From: Mycobacteroides chelonae CCUG 47445
GTDB lineage: Bacteria > Actinomycetota > Actinomycetes > Mycobacteriales > Mycobacteriaceae
Reading direction: 5' to 3'
Assembly: GCF_001632805.1 (NCBI RefSeq)
Contig: NZ_CP007220.1
Coordinates: forward strand, 4,588,001-4,652,000
Length of the DNA: 64,000 bases
Under the pieces are notes generated by a model that saw nothing but the letters and a program-made list of their open reading frames with translations, ran no database searches and was not told the DNA's origin. Below, piece by piece: positions 25,228 through 35,600 of the stretch. The translations under genes were made by a program, and so were the position numbers. Position 1 is the stretch's first letter; every line of letters begins with the position of its first letter.

Positions 25228-26061
25228 TCAGCCTCGCAACGCCTCCGCCAACGGCTCCAGCACCGCGGTGTCGTACGGCGGAGGCAGGTAGATGATCGCC
25301 ACGTCGAGCCCCTCGGCCCCTAGCGCGGCTGCCTCATCGACAACCCGCGCGTAATCGCGATCCTCGCCGAGCCGGATGTGGGCCGAAAGCGTGATCTCGG
25401 CCGGATCCCGGCCGATGTCGGCGCAATGCGCGGCCAGCACATCGCGCTTGCGCGCGAACTCCTCGGGCGGTCCGCCCACGAAATTCCAGTGCTGGGCGTA
25501 CTTGGCGGTGATCCGCAACGTGCGCTTCTCGCCACTGCCGCCTATGCAGATCGGCGGGTGTGGTTTTTGCGGCCCCTTGGGCTCGTTGCGAGCGTCTTTG
25601 AGCTGATAGAACGTGCCATCAAAGCTCGTCGTCTCCTGGCTCAGCAGGCCGGTGAGCACCTCGCAGGCCTCTTCGAACCGGTCGAATCGCTCCTTGATGC
25701 TGCCCAGTTCAATGCCGTAGGCGCCGGATTCTTCCTCGTTCCAGCCAGCGCCGATACCGAGTTCGAGGCGACCACCGGACACGATGTCCAACGCCGAGGC
25801 CATATTGGCCAGCACGGCCGGATGCCGATAGTGGATACCGGTCACTAGCACCCCGACGCGCAGCCGCCGGGTGGCCTGTGCGAGCGCGGTGAGGGTTATC
25901 CAGCCCTCCAGGCACGGCCCGGTGGAATCCGAGAAGATCGGATAAAAGTGATCAAAGGTCCAGCCGGACTCGAAGACGTCGATCTCGTCGGCCACCTTCC
26001 AGATGGCCAGCATGTCGTCCCAAGTGGTGTTCTGCGGAGATGTCTTGAATGCGAAGCGCAT
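25228..26061 (-). CDS. LLM-class F420-dependent oxidoreductase
   Basis: The 277-residue protein is a luciferase-like monooxygenase fold enzyme: FESGWTFDHFYPIF near the N-terminus, LRVGVLVTGIHYRHPAVLANMA and GRLELGIGAGWNEEESGAYG in the core, and HPPICIGGSGEKRTLRITAKYA toward the C-terminus. These are the usual blocks of mycobacterial F420-dependent LLM oxidoreductases. Hydride transfer with coenzyme F420 is likely; substrate is unknown. It lies downstream of pckG on the same strand after a 47-nt gap. Confidence 0.87.
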   Translation of the reverse strand: MRFAFKTSPQNTTWDDMLAIWKVADEIDVFESGWTFDHFYPIFSDSTGPCLEGWITLTALAQATRRLRVGVLVTGIHYRHPAVLANMASALDIVSGGRLELGIGAGWNEEESGAYGIELGSIKERFDRFEEACEVLTGLLSQETTSFDGTFYQLKDARNEPKGPQKPHPPICIGGSGEKRTLRITAKYAQHWNFVGGPPEEFARKRDVLAAHCADIGRDPAEITLSAHIRLGEDRDYARVVDEAAALGAEGLDVAIIYLPPPYDTAVLEPLAEALRG

Positions 26062-26108
26062 TGCACAACCCTATGCAGGATTCACCTGGAGTGTCGACCA
26101 GATACGAA

Positions 26109-27929
26109 CTATCCCAGCCGCTGCTTGAGTGCGTCGAACTCATCCTTGACGCCGGAAGGCAGCTTGTCGCCGATGAACTCGAACCACTCTTCAATGAGCG
26201 GCAGCTCCGCGAGCCATTCGTCGTTGTTCACCGCGAGCGCCTCGGCCACATCGGCCTCCTCGACGTCCAGCCCGGCCAGGTCCAGGTCCTCGACGCCCGG
26301 GACGGTTCCGATCGGGGTGGATACACCGTTGGCACGGTGCTCGATCCGGTCGACGATCCACTTGAGCACCCGGCTGTTCTCGCCGAATCCGGGCCACAGG
26401 AAACGGCCGTCGTCGCCGCGGCGGAACCAGTTCACGAAGAACACCTTGGGCAGCTTGGACTCATCGGCCTGCTTGCCCACGTTGATCCAGTGGTTCAGGT
26501 AGTCACCTACGTGGTAACCCATGAACGGCAGCATCGCCATCGGGTCGCGGCGCACGGTGCCGACCTTGCCCTCGGCGGCCGCGGTCTGCTCCGAACCCAG
26601 TGTGCCGCCGATGAACACACCGTGCTGCCAGTCCCGGGCCTCGGTCACCAGCGGCACAGTCGTCTTACGACGACCCCCGAACAGGATGGCCGAGATCGGC
26701 ACACCCTGCGGGTCATCCCACTCGGGAGCCAGGATCGGGCACTGCGACATCGGGGTGCAGTAACGCGAATTCGGATGCGCGGCTTTGGTCTCGGTCTCAC
26801 GCAGAACCCAGTCCTGACCCTTCCAGTCGATCAGGTGCTCGGGCTCGCCCTCCAGACCTTCCCACCACACGTCGTTGTCGTCGGTACGTGCGACGTTGGT
26901 GAAGACGGTGTTGCCGGCCTCGATGGTCTTCATGGCGTTGGGGTTCGAGCTCCAGTTGGTGCCCGGCGCCACGCCGAAGAAGCCGAACTCCGGGTTGACG
27001 GCGTACAGGCGGCCGTCCTTGCCGAAGCGCATCCAGGCAATGTCGTCACCCAGGGTCTCTGCGCGCCAACCTGGGATGGTCGGCTGAATCATGGCGAGGT
27101 TCGTCTTACCGCAGGCCGACGGGAAGGCCGCGGCCACGTAGTAAGCCTTGTTCTCCGGCGAGATGAGCTTGAGGATCAGCATGTGCTCGGCGAGCCAGCC
27201 CTCGTCATGGGCCATCGCCGAGGCGATACGCAGCGAGTAGCACTTCTTGCCAAGCAGCGCGTTACCGCCGTAACCCGAACCGTACGACCAGATTTCACGG
27301 GATTCGGGGAAGTGGGTGATGTACTTGGTGTCGTTGCACGGCCACGGCACGTCTTCCTGACCGGGCTCCAGGGGCGCACCGATCGAGTGCAGCGCCTTGA
27401 CGAAGAACCCGTCGTCACCCAGCTTCTCCAGAGCGGCGGCACCCATGCGCGTCATCACCCGCATGGAGGCAACGACGTACTCCGAATCGGTGAGCTCCAC
27501 ACCCAGCTTGGGGTCCTCGGCACCGAGCGGGCCCATGCAGAACGGCACCACCCACATGGTGCGTCCGCGCATGCTGCCCCGGAACAGCTCGGTCATGGTC
27601 GCGCGCATCTCGGTGGGGTCCACCCAGTTGTTGGTGGGACCGGCGTCCTCTTCACGCTCCGAGCAGATGTACGTCCGCGACTCCACCCGGGCGACGTCCG
27701 ACGGGTCCGACAGCGCCAGGAAAGAGTTGGGGTGCTTTTCCGGGTTGAGCCGCTGGAAGGTGCCCGCGTCCACTAGTTGCTGAGAAACGCGCTCGAACTC
27801 TTCATCGGAACCATCAGCGAACACGACCCGATCAGGTTGTGTCAGCTCAGCGACCTCGCGGACCCAAGCGAGCAATCCGGCGTGTTTCGTCGGAGCGTTG
27901 TCAAGACCGGGAATGGTCGCTGCTGTCAT
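26109..27929 (-). CDS. pckG: Phosphoenolpyruvate carboxykinase (GTP)
   Basis: The 606-residue enzyme converts oxaloacetate and GTP to phosphoenolpyruvate, the gluconeogenic entry point that mycobacteria need for growth on lipids. The nucleotide loop [12 protein letters not shown], the metal-site block [13 protein letters not shown] and SNPNAMKT are intact, and the N-terminus [18 protein letters not shown] closely follows the M. tuberculosis enzyme (Rv0211, often called pckA). I prefer the ATG at 27929 over 27938 because GAGGAG is then 9 nt away and the N-terminus matches homologues. Confidence 0.96.
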   Translation of the reverse strand: MTAATIPGLDNAPTKHAGLLAWVREVAELTQPDRVVFADGSDEEFERVSQQLVDAGTFQRLNPEKHPNSFLALSDPSDVARVESRTYICSEREEDAGPTNNWVDPTEMRATMTELFRGSMRGRTMWVVPFCMGPLGAEDPKLGVELTDSEYVVASMRVMTRMGAAALEKLGDDGFFVKALHSIGAPLEPGQEDVPWPCNDTKYITHFPESREIWSYGSGYGGNALLGKKCYSLRIASAMAHDEGWLAEHMLILKLISPENKAYYVAAAFPSACGKTNLAMIQPTIPGWRAETLGDDIAWMRFGKDGRLYAVNPEFGFFGVAPGTNWSSNPNAMKTIEAGNTVFTNVARTDDNDVWWEGLEGEPEHLIDWKGQDWVLRETETKAAHPNSRYCTPMSQCPILAPEWDDPQGVPISAILFGGRRKTTVPLVTEARDWQHGVFIGGTLGSEQTAAAEGKVGTVRRDPMAMLPFMGYHVGDYLNHWINVGKQADESKLPKVFFVNWFRRGDDGRFLWPGFGENSRVLKWIVDRIEHRANGVSTPIGTVPGVEDLDLAGLDVEEADVAEALAVNNDEWLAELPLIEEWFEFIGDKLPSGVKDEFDALKQRLG

Positions 27930-27989
27930 CGAGAGCATCTCCTCGTTGAGCCGGGTGAGGTACGCAGTTGCCGCACCGGCGCTGGTCGG

Positions 27990-28021
27990 AACCTAGATAT
28001 ATGAGGTTAGCGCTGGCGCTA
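27990..28021 (-). promoter_or_regulatory. Candidate pckG promoter with small inverted repeat
   Basis: On the minus strand TAGGTT (27995-27990) is a plausible -10, about 60 nt before the pckG ATG. Upstream, TAGCGC (28008-28013) and GCGCTA (28016-28021) form a perfect 6-bp inverted repeat around 2 nt, placed where a regulator could touch the -35 zone. Sequence pattern only. Confidence 0.3.
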
Positions 28022-28105
28022 TTCAGCGTGAAACGGGGTTGGTACGTATCCATCAATAACAAGCGGGCTTCGGCCAGTACTCCCCGCAGTACAACCCCAG
28101 CCCAT

Positions 28106-28462
28106 TTACTTACCGCCGACGCGACCGTGCTCGATGAGCTCCCAGTGCGCACCCGCACCGCGGGCCCAGGTCTCATACGTGCCGTCCGCCCCGAACGTGG
28201 TCACCTTGTCGGCGATACCGTCCTCGTCGATGTCGGACACCACCGACAACCCGTCCGGTTCATGCAGCGTGACGGTGTCGCCGATACCGTCATGGTCGGT
28301 GTCGATGAGGTCTGTTCCGAGGTCCACCAGACCGCCGTCGGTGGGCAGGTACATGTGGTGATCGACGTGCAGATCGGGGCTGAGCGCATGGCCGGGTTCG
28401 TGCACCCCTTCACCTAGCCCACCAAGGCCCTCATGGAAACCCTGGTCAAAACCTTCGATCAT
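28106..28462 (-). CDS. Small acidic protein with two D-x-D-x-D-G repeats
   Basis: This 118-residue protein is rich in His and acidic residues and carries two similar units, DTDHDGIGDTVTLHEPDG and DIDEDGIADKVTTFGADG, that look like calcium-binding EF-hand or thrombospondin type 3 loops. No signal peptide is visible, so it may be cytosolic, although type VII or other export is possible. It has no place in the M. tuberculosis order, where pckA follows Rv0210 directly, so it is a lineage-specific insertion or was lost there. It starts 9 nt after the stop of the upstream GTPase-like gene and is probably cotranscribed with it. Confidence 0.7.
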   Translation of the reverse strand: MIEGFDQGFHEGLGGLGEGVHEPGHALSPDLHVDHHMYLPTDGGLVDLGTDLIDTDHDGIGDTVTLHEPDGLSVVSDIDEDGIADKVTTFGADGTYETWARGAGAHWELIEHGRVGGK

Positions 28463-28470
28463 GTCTCTGC

Positions 28471-29934
28471 CTAACCCTCGCGCACGCGGCCTATCGATCT
28501 ATTCTCGGCCGTCCCCGCGATCGCGTCCAGCCGTTCGGTGACCGTCGTTAACGCTTTATGGACGGAGGGCAGGTCGCGGTTGCGCAGCGCCGTTGCGCGG
28601 GCGGTGTTCATCGCGGCCTCACGCAGCTCGGAGTCGATTTGCCCGACCCGCGCGGCCAGCTTGTCGTTCTCGCGTTCATCGATCTCGACCAGATCGGCGT
28701 TGAGCCTGGTCTCCACCTCAAGCACCCGCGCAGCGACCCACTGCTCCAAGTACGCCCGCAGCTCTCCCGTGGTGTCTCCCAACCACCGGTCCAGCACCGT
28801 CCGATCATGTAAGAGACCCCGCACCGCGACCAGCCACACCGCGATGCAGGCACCCGCGATGAGGCCCACCGCCAATCCCGCCGGCGCCAGGCCGGGGCGC
28901 GCGTACGCCACCAACCGGGACACCGTCAATGCCGCGCCCAGCCCGAAGAACACCCCGAACAGCGCCATCATCCGGGTCTCCAGCCGACGTGATCGCACCG
29001 AAGGATCGGCCGCTTCGGGCGGCACCGGACGATTCGCACTGGGGCGCGGTGCCGCCCAGCGTTGGGTCACCTCGGCCGAGATTTCGGCCAGGTGTTCCTC
29101 GGTGCCCTGTTCCACTTCGGCCACCACCTCGGCCGCCCGCCGCCGCACCCGATCACGGAAGCCGGACACATCACGGCGCTTCAGTTCCGCGATGTCCTCG
29201 CGCAGCTCCCCGGCCACCGAGCCCACTCGCTTGCGCGCGAAGTACAGCAGCGTCATGCGTGCCTGCGCGATGCGGTTGCGCAACGCCAAGGTCCGTTCGG
29301 ACTTACCCGAACGCGTCCGCCGTACCGCCGCCTGCCGCTGATTGCGCAGCTCGTCCGCGCGTGCACCCTCCCCCGCCTCCGGCGGCACATTCAGCATTCC
29401 CTGCAGACGAGTCGCCCAGGCACGTAGTCGGTTGCGCTCGGCCAGCGCAGGTTCCTCACGAACCTTGCGCACTGCCCGCACCAATTCATCGAGCCCCGCT
29501 GCCGTGCCACGCGTCGAGACCCCCAGCCAGGTGACACCGCTGAACCGCGAGTCGTGCTCGGCCAGGATCTCCCGATTCCGGTTCATGACCTCGCGCCAGG
29601 ACTGGTGCACATCGATCTTGGAAACCACCGCGACGAGCGCATCGGTGTTGGCGGCGGCCAGCTGAATCAGACCGCAGTCCGACGGGGTCAACGGTGCGGT
29701 TCCGCTGCACACGAAAACCACCGCCGAGGGCGCCTGCCCGTGCTGCAGCTCCTCAGGCTCGACGATGCGCACTCCTGATATGCGTGAGGACAGCTCGGTG
29801 GCCAGAGTGCTCGCGCCGGCCAGCCAGCTGCCGGTCACCATCACGGCATCGTGCACGTGCACGCCGAGCGGACCCAGTGTGGGATCCACCGCCAGCACCA
29901 GCTCATCGACCCGCTTGTCGGTAGGAGTTGTCAC
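28471..29934 (-). CDS. GTPase-like, two-helix membrane protein (Rv0210 homologue)
   Basis: The 487-residue product starts at GTG 29934, which overlaps the stop of the upstream gene (GTGA). It has an N-terminal G-domain-like part with a P-loop-like GSWLAGAS at 35-42 lacking the Walker Lys, and VSKID in the G4 position; a long charged helical middle; two membrane helices (ALFGVFFGLGAALTVSRL and LAVGLIAGACIAVWLVAV); and a helical C-terminal tail. The order resembles dynamin-like proteins such as the Ini family. Position matches Rv0210. It may have lost GTP hydrolysis and act with the adjacent Rv0209-like protein; function unknown. Confidence 0.75.
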   Translation of the reverse strand: MTTPTDKRVDELVLAVDPTLGPLGVHVHDAVMVTGSWLAGASTLATELSSRISGVRIVEPEELQHGQAPSAVVFVCSGTAPLTPSDCGLIQLAAANTDALVAVVSKIDVHQSWREVMNRNREILAEHDSRFSGVTWLGVSTRGTAAGLDELVRAVRKVREEPALAERNRLRAWATRLQGMLNVPPEAGEGARADELRNQRQAAVRRTRSGKSERTLALRNRIAQARMTLLYFARKRVGSVAGELREDIAELKRRDVSGFRDRVRRRAAEVVAEVEQGTEEHLAEISAEVTQRWAAPRPSANRPVPPEAADPSVRSRRLETRMMALFGVFFGLGAALTVSRLVAYARPGLAPAGLAVGLIAGACIAVWLVAVRGLLHDRTVLDRWLGDTTGELRAYLEQWVAARVLEVETRLNADLVEIDERENDKLAARVGQIDSELREAAMNTARATALRNRDLPSVHKALTTVTERLDAIAGTAENRSIGRVREG

Positions 29935-30995
29935 GCCCGGCCCCCCGCCAGCCGCCACAAGCGCAACGATCCCCGCACAATGTCCGTGCCCATTGCGGCG
30001 TATGTGGCGTTCACCGGTCCGGCGGCGAATCGCTGCCAGTGTTCGGCGCGGTATCGGTGGTCTTCTGGATGATCGCTCAGCTCCACCGTCAGGCCCGCTG
30101 CCGTCGCGGCGTCCACCGCACACTGCATCGCCGCGACCACCACGTCGTCACTGGTCAAGAAGGCATCGATCTGCACCGGCAGTACACCCGTCACGCCGAT
30201 CCTGCGGAGTTCGGCGAGCACCGTGCGCATTCGGCGGTACCAGCCCTGGGCGATGGCCGCGCGAATCGCGTTCACCACCGCATCGACACCCGACAGGTCG
30301 CGCAGCAGTGCGGCGAGCCCCGGGGCGGCCAGGGTGGGAACCTGCCGAAGCGCCCCGATCGCACACCCCATGGGGTACAGGTCCAGCTCGTGGAGCAACC
30401 GCTGCCTCATCGGAACCGGCACCTGGTGTGTGCCGGTGACGAAGGCATCGACGGAACTGGTGTCCGCGGGGTCCCCGACCATCAGTTTGAGGGCCTCGAC
30501 CATGCCCTCATCGATATCGGCCAACGGAACGTGCGCCGATAACGGCAGTGTCGGCACCCGCGTCTCGACGCGGTACTGGGCGCAACGCTCCACAGCAGCG
30601 GTCCAGGGGCCGCGCGCGGCGCCGGGATCGGTCAGATCTGCCTTGTTGAGAATCAGCACCTTGGGTGCGTTGGATGCCTCCAGTACGGCGCGGTCCTCGG
30701 GCTTGAGCGCCTCCGCGAAGACCACCACGTCGACGTCGGCCGTGATCGGCTCCGACGGGATGGGCACCTCGATGAGCGCATGCCCCGGCCCGTCCGCTAC
30801 CGGCAGGGTGCGTCCCAACGCGCCAATCACGCTGGTGACGCCCACACCTGCCCGGCCCCGGACGGTAACCCGAAGAGGGTCTCCCGACCTCACCGCCAGA
30901 TCGTGAATCCGCTGGCCGCCGTGCACCTGGCGAACCTCAGGACGCGTGACGAACCGGTCGAGCGCTCCCCGGAAGACTTCAAACCCCCGCGTCAT
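29931..30995 (-). CDS. GTPase-like protein (Rv0209 homologue)
   Basis: The 354-residue protein has a Walker-A-like GRAGVGVTS at 47-55 in which the invariant Lys is Val53, then VDVVVFAEAL and a good G4 motif VLILNKADLTDP. The rest is helical, with no membrane segment. The pair with the next gene (4-nt overlap) and the divergent orientation to trmB match Rv0209-Rv0210. Having NKxD kept but the P-loop Lys lost suggests a GTPase that binds weakly or not at all, perhaps a regulatory partner. Biological role is unknown. Confidence 0.75.
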   Translation of the reverse strand: MTRGFEVFRGALDRFVTRPEVRQVHGGQRIHDLAVRSGDPLRVTVRGRAGVGVTSVIGALGRTLPVADGPGHALIEVPIPSEPITADVDVVVFAEALKPEDRAVLEASNAPKVLILNKADLTDPGAARGPWTAAVERCAQYRVETRVPTLPLSAHVPLADIDEGMVEALKLMVGDPADTSSVDAFVTGTHQVPVPMRQRLLHELDLYPMGCAIGALRQVPTLAAPGLAALLRDLSGVDAVVNAIRAAIAQGWYRRMRTVLAELRRIGVTGVLPVQIDAFLTSDDVVVAAMQCAVDAATAAGLTVELSDHPEDHRYRAEHWQRFAAGPVNATYAAMGTDIVRGSLRLWRLAGGRA

Positions 30996-31124
30996 TGCTT
31001 TGCAGACCCAATCTCATCGCACCTACGGAAATGCTCACATTGTCACCTGATCCGATGGAGGGTTCCACCCTGGTAGGCAACTGTTGAGTATCAATATGCG
31101 CTGGGATTATGGGATCTGCCGCCC

Positions 31125-31940
31125 ATGAGTGACCATGGGAAGATGCGTTATGACGGCCAGGAGCGGGGCTGTGTGGCATCTGAAACAGCCACCGACGAGC
31201 TCCCTGGGACCGGCGGTGTCGATTCCACTGCCGGTACGGACGGCCGCGACCACCACCCCCGCCGCGTATCCAGCTTCCGTTCACGAGGGTCATCGCTGTC
31301 CGACGGCCAGCAGAAGGCCTGGGATAAATCCTGGCCGGCCTATGGTCGCGTCGCCCGCGAAACCGACGGCACCTGCCCGCCACTAGAACCCGCGGCCTGG
31401 TTCGGCCGCAATGCGCCCTTGATTCTTGAAATCGGCTGTGGCACAGGCACATCCACCGCTGCGATGGCGCTAGAAGAACCGCAATTCGATGTGCTTGCGG
31501 TGGAGGTATACCGCAAGGGCCTGGCACAGTTGCTCTCGGCGATCGATCGTGAGGGCATCGAGAACATCCGGTTGATCCGCGGCGATGCCCTGGACGTGCT
31601 GGAGTACCTGCTGCCGTCGGCATCGCTGACCGCAGCGCGGGTGTTCTTCCCGGACCCCTGGCCCAAGGCCCGCCATCACAAACGGCGGCTGCTCCAGCCG
31701 GGCACCGTGGCACTGCTGTCGGACCGTCTCCGTCCGGGCGGCACCCTGCATGTGGCCACCGACCATGCGGACTACGCCCAGCACATCGCCGAGGTGGGCG
31801 ACAACGAATCCACGCTGCGGCGCCTCGAGCTCGACGATCCCCGCATTCCCGTCTCCGTGAACCGGCCCACCACTAAGTTCGAGGGGAAAGCGCACACGGT
31901 CGGCAGTGCGATCAACGACTTCGTCTGGGAGCGATTGTGA
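31125..31940 (+). CDS. trmB: tRNA (guanine-N7)-methyltransferase
   Basis: The 271-residue enzyme methylates G46 of tRNAs to m7G. Motifs are clear: PLILEIGCGTGTSTAAMA for SAM, FDVLAVEVYRKGLAQLL, and FFPDPWPKARHHKRRLLQP, the TrmB signature, then THKFEGKAH-type ending (TTKFEGKAHTVG). The first 45 residues are variable and polar. Rv0208c is the homologue. It begins a unit with the NYN gene (4-nt overlap) and mmpL3. Confidence 0.94.
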   Translation: MSDHGKMRYDGQERGCVASETATDELPGTGGVDSTAGTDGRDHHPRRVSSFRSRGSSLSDGQQKAWDKSWPAYGRVARETDGTCPPLEPAAWFGRNAPLILEIGCGTGTSTAAMALEEPQFDVLAVEVYRKGLAQLLSAIDREGIENIRLIRGDALDVLEYLLPSASLTAARVFFPDPWPKARHHKRRLLQPGTVALLSDRLRPGGTLHVATDHADYAQHIAEVGDNESTLRRLELDDPRIPVSVNRPTTKFEGKAHTVGSAINDFVWERL

Positions 31941-32620
31941 GCCTCGCCGAGGACTTGGAGCGCCCCAACACCGTGGACGAGACGGCCCACCGACGCCGGG
32001 TGCTGCGAGTACTGCTGGTGTGGGACGCACCCAACCTCGACATGGGCCTGGGCGCCATCATCGGCGGCCGCCCCTCTGCGGAGAACCGGCCACGGTTCGA
32101 CGCCCTGGGCCGCTGGCTGCTCGAACGCACGGCCGCCTATTCGGCGGATCACCCCGATTGCCTCGTCGAACCCGAGGCCACAGTGTTTACCAATATCGCG
32201 CCGGGAAGTGCCGACGTGGTGCGCCCATGGGTCGAGGCGCTGCGCAATGTTGGGTTTGCGGTATTTGCCAAACCCAAGATCGACGAAGACAGCGACGTCG
32301 ACGTCGACATGCTTGCTCACATTGAGCTGCGGTCCGATGAAGGCCTGGCCGGGGTGCTTGTGGCCTCGGCGGATGGTCAGGCTTTCCGTGAACCGATGGA
32401 GAAAATCGCCGGTGACGGGGTGCCCGTCAGTGTGCTGGGATTTCGCGAACATGCGAGTTGGGCGCTAACCTCGGATACTCTGGAGTTCGTCGATCTCGAG
32501 GACATACCCGGAGTTTTCCCCCGAGCCTTACCGCGGGTGGGTCTAGATTCGCTCCCCGACGAAGGCGCCTGGTTGCAGCCATTCCGACCCTTGTCGGCGT
32601 TGCTGACGACGAGGACGTGA
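31937..32620 (+). CDS. NYN/PIN-like domain protein (Rv0207c homologue)
   Basis: The 227-residue protein has the acidic residues of an NYN nuclease fold: LLVWDAPNLDMGL near the N-terminus, DSDVDVDMLAHI in the middle and VLVASADGQAFREPM later. NYN proteins are metal-dependent RNases related to PIN domains. GTG start overlaps the trmB stop (GTGA). A link to tRNA processing is possible from that coupling, and the fixed link to mmpL3 in mycobacteria is unexplained. Confidence 0.8.
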   Translation: MSLAEDLERPNTVDETAHRRRVLRVLLVWDAPNLDMGLGAIIGGRPSAENRPRFDALGRWLLERTAAYSADHPDCLVEPEATVFTNIAPGSADVVRPWVEALRNVGFAVFAKPKIDEDSDVDVDMLAHIELRSDEGLAGVLVASADGQAFREPMEKIAGDGVPVSVLGFREHASWALTSDTLEFVDLEDIPGVFPRALPRVGLDSLPDEGAWLQPFRPLSALLTTRT

Positions 32621-32657
32621 AAACTCAGCGCGTGAGAGACGCTAGTTAGGAGATTCT

Positions 32658-35600
32658 GTGTTCGCCTGGTGGGGCCGAATGGTGTACCGGTATCGGTTCA
32701 TCGTCGTTGCCGCGTTCGTCACGGTCTGCCTGGGTTCCGGGCTTTTCGGGATCACGCTCGGCGACCACGTGACGCAGAGTGGCTTCTTCGCGGACAACAG
32801 CGAGTCGGTGAAGGCCTCCGTGATGGCCGACGACGCGCTCGGACGCGACCGAACCACCCACGTCGTCGCCGTCATCGCAGCCCCCGAGGGTAAGACTGTC
32901 GACGATCCCGCTTTCCAGAAGAAGGTCATCGACCACTTCGACCAGCTTCAGAAGGACAACCCCAACGAGGTCTACGGCTGGGCCGGCTGGTTACGCGCCC
33001 CCACCACCACAGATCCCACCGTCAAACGGATGGTCACCGACGACCGTAAACACACCTTCGTCTCGGTCAGCCTCAAGGGCGACGACGACGACACCATCCT
33101 CAACAACTACAAAGCCCTGTCCGATCCGGACAAGGACCACGACCCCGCCAAGAACAAGTTCCTGCTCGACGGCGTGGATATCCAGCTGGCCGGCCTGCAG
33201 CCCGTAGCCAGCGAGCTGACCGGAACCATCGGTACCGACCAGCAGCGCATGGAGGTGCTGTCGCTCCCGATCATGGCGGTCGTGCTGTTCTTCGTCTTCG
33301 GTGGTGTGATCGCCGCGGGCCTGCCGCTGATGGTCGGCGGTCTGACCATCGCGGGCGCACTCGGCATCATGCGGCTGATCACGCTGTTCGCGCCGGTGCA
33401 CTTCTTCGCTCAGCCGGTGGTCACGCTCATCGGCCTGGGTATCGCCATCGACTACTCGCTGTTCATCGTCAGCCGCTTCCGCGAGGAAATCGCCGAGGGC
33501 TACGACACTGAAACCGCGGTCCGGCGCACCGTCATCACCTCGGGTCGCACCGTGATGTTCTCGGCCACGCTGATCGCGGCTGCCCTGATGCCGATGCTGA
33601 TCGTGCCGCAGCAGTTCCTGAGGTCGCTGACCTACGCCGGTATCGCCTCGGTGCTACTCGCCGCGATTCTGGCCGTCACCGTCCTGCCGGCGTGCCTGGG
33701 TGTTCTCGGGCGCCATGTCGATGCCCTGAGCATCAAGCGATTCAGCCGCACCAAGTCGCGCGAGGAGCTGGAGAACGGCTTCTGGGGACGCACCGTCGTC
33801 TTCGTGATGCAGCGTCCGCTGGTATTCGCCGTCCCGATCGTCATCGTGATGCTGCTGCTGATCATCCCGCTGGGCAACCTCAAGCTCGGCGGATTCAGTG
33901 AAAAGTACTTGCCGCCAACGAATTCGGTACGCGTGGCTCAAGAGGACTTCGACAAGCTGTTCCCCGGGTTCCGTACCGAGACCATCACCATCGTGACCAA
34001 GGGCGCCACGGACTCGCAGCTCAACCAGATCCGGGCCGACGCCATGAAGGTTCCCGGGTTCGTCGAACCCGGCGGAGACAAGAGCCAGATGTGGCAGCGC
34101 CGCCAGTCCGTCAAGACCGACGGCGACGCCAGCGTCAAGGTCATCCAGAACGCCCTGATCAACCGTGATACAGCCGGGGCCAAGGTCAAAGAGCTCCGCG
34201 CGATGTCCGTTCCCAAGGGCGTCACGATGTACGTCGGCGGTACTCCCGCACTGGAGCAGGACTCGATCGACACCGTGTTCGACAAGCTTCCGCTGGTGAT
34301 CGTGATCCTGATCAGCGTCACCACAATCCTGATGTTCCTGGCATTCGGCTCACTGGTTTTGCCCATCAAGGCAGCCGTCATGAGCGCCCTCGGCCTGGGG
34401 TCGACGATGGGCATCTTGACCTGGATATTCGTCGACGGGCACTTCTCCAAGTGGCTGAATTTCACTCCGACACCGCTTACCGCGCCGGTCATCGTGCTGA
34501 TCATCGTCGTCATCTACGGCCTCTCCAGCGACTACGAAGTGTTCCTGATGTCCCGCATGATCGAGGCGCGGCATCAGGGCCTGTCGACCACCGAGGCCGT
34601 GCGCGTGGGTACCGCCAATACCGGGCGGATCATCACCGCGGCCGCGTTGATCCTGATCGTGGTGGCCGGCGGCTTCGCCTTCTCCGATCTGGTGATGATG
34701 AAGTATCTGGCCTTCGGTCTCATCGCCGCCTTGATCTTGGACGCCACCGTGGTCCGCATGTTGCTCATCCCTGCGGTCATGAAGCTGCTCGGCGACGACT
34801 GCTGGTGGGCACCGGCCTGGATGAAGCGCATCCAGGTGAAGCTCGGGCTGGGCGAGGTCACCCTGGCGGACGAGCGCAAGCGTCCGACCGGACGCGAGCA
34901 GGCCATCGCGGCTGCCAGTTCCCCGGTCGGGTCCAATGCGCGCACCACCAAGCTGCAGATTGCCTCCGAGCGCACCCGGTTGCCCTCGACACCCACACCG
35001 CGCCAACATGATCCGTCCGCACCGGCGCGGCCCACTCCGCCGCCTCCCGCTCCCCCGACCACTCCGGTCAACCTCGCGGGCGATGACAGTGGGGATGCCC
35101 CTGCGACGACGCGGATGTCGGTGCCCGGCAAGAACGTTGCGCCTACCGACGCGCCCACCACGCGCGTACCCGGCGGCAATCCGACGGGCCCGGACGCTCC
35201 GACCACCCGCAGCAGCGTTGCGGGAACGCACCGCCCGGACCGCCGTAATGCCGACCGTGAGATCGAGTCCTGGCTCGGCGAGTTGCGTGGCCCCAAGCAG
35301 CCCGGCTCCGGCACCGCCGCCGAATCCGGTGAAGCAACCACCGCTATCCCGGTATCCAAGCCGCAGCCGGCATCGCCGAGCCGCGCCAATGGCACACCCG
35401 GCGAGGATGCGACGACCGCGATGCCCATCGCTACACCGGATGCCACGCGGCAGGGACCGCCCCGGGCTCCGCGTCCTCCGCAGTCCTCGCAGCAGACTCC
35501 TCCTGCCGCCGACGCCACCGAGGCACTCCCGGCGTCCGGGCAGAATCGCGAGCAGAAGCAGACGCCGCAACAGCAACAGGAAGCGGACGAGGCCACTCGC

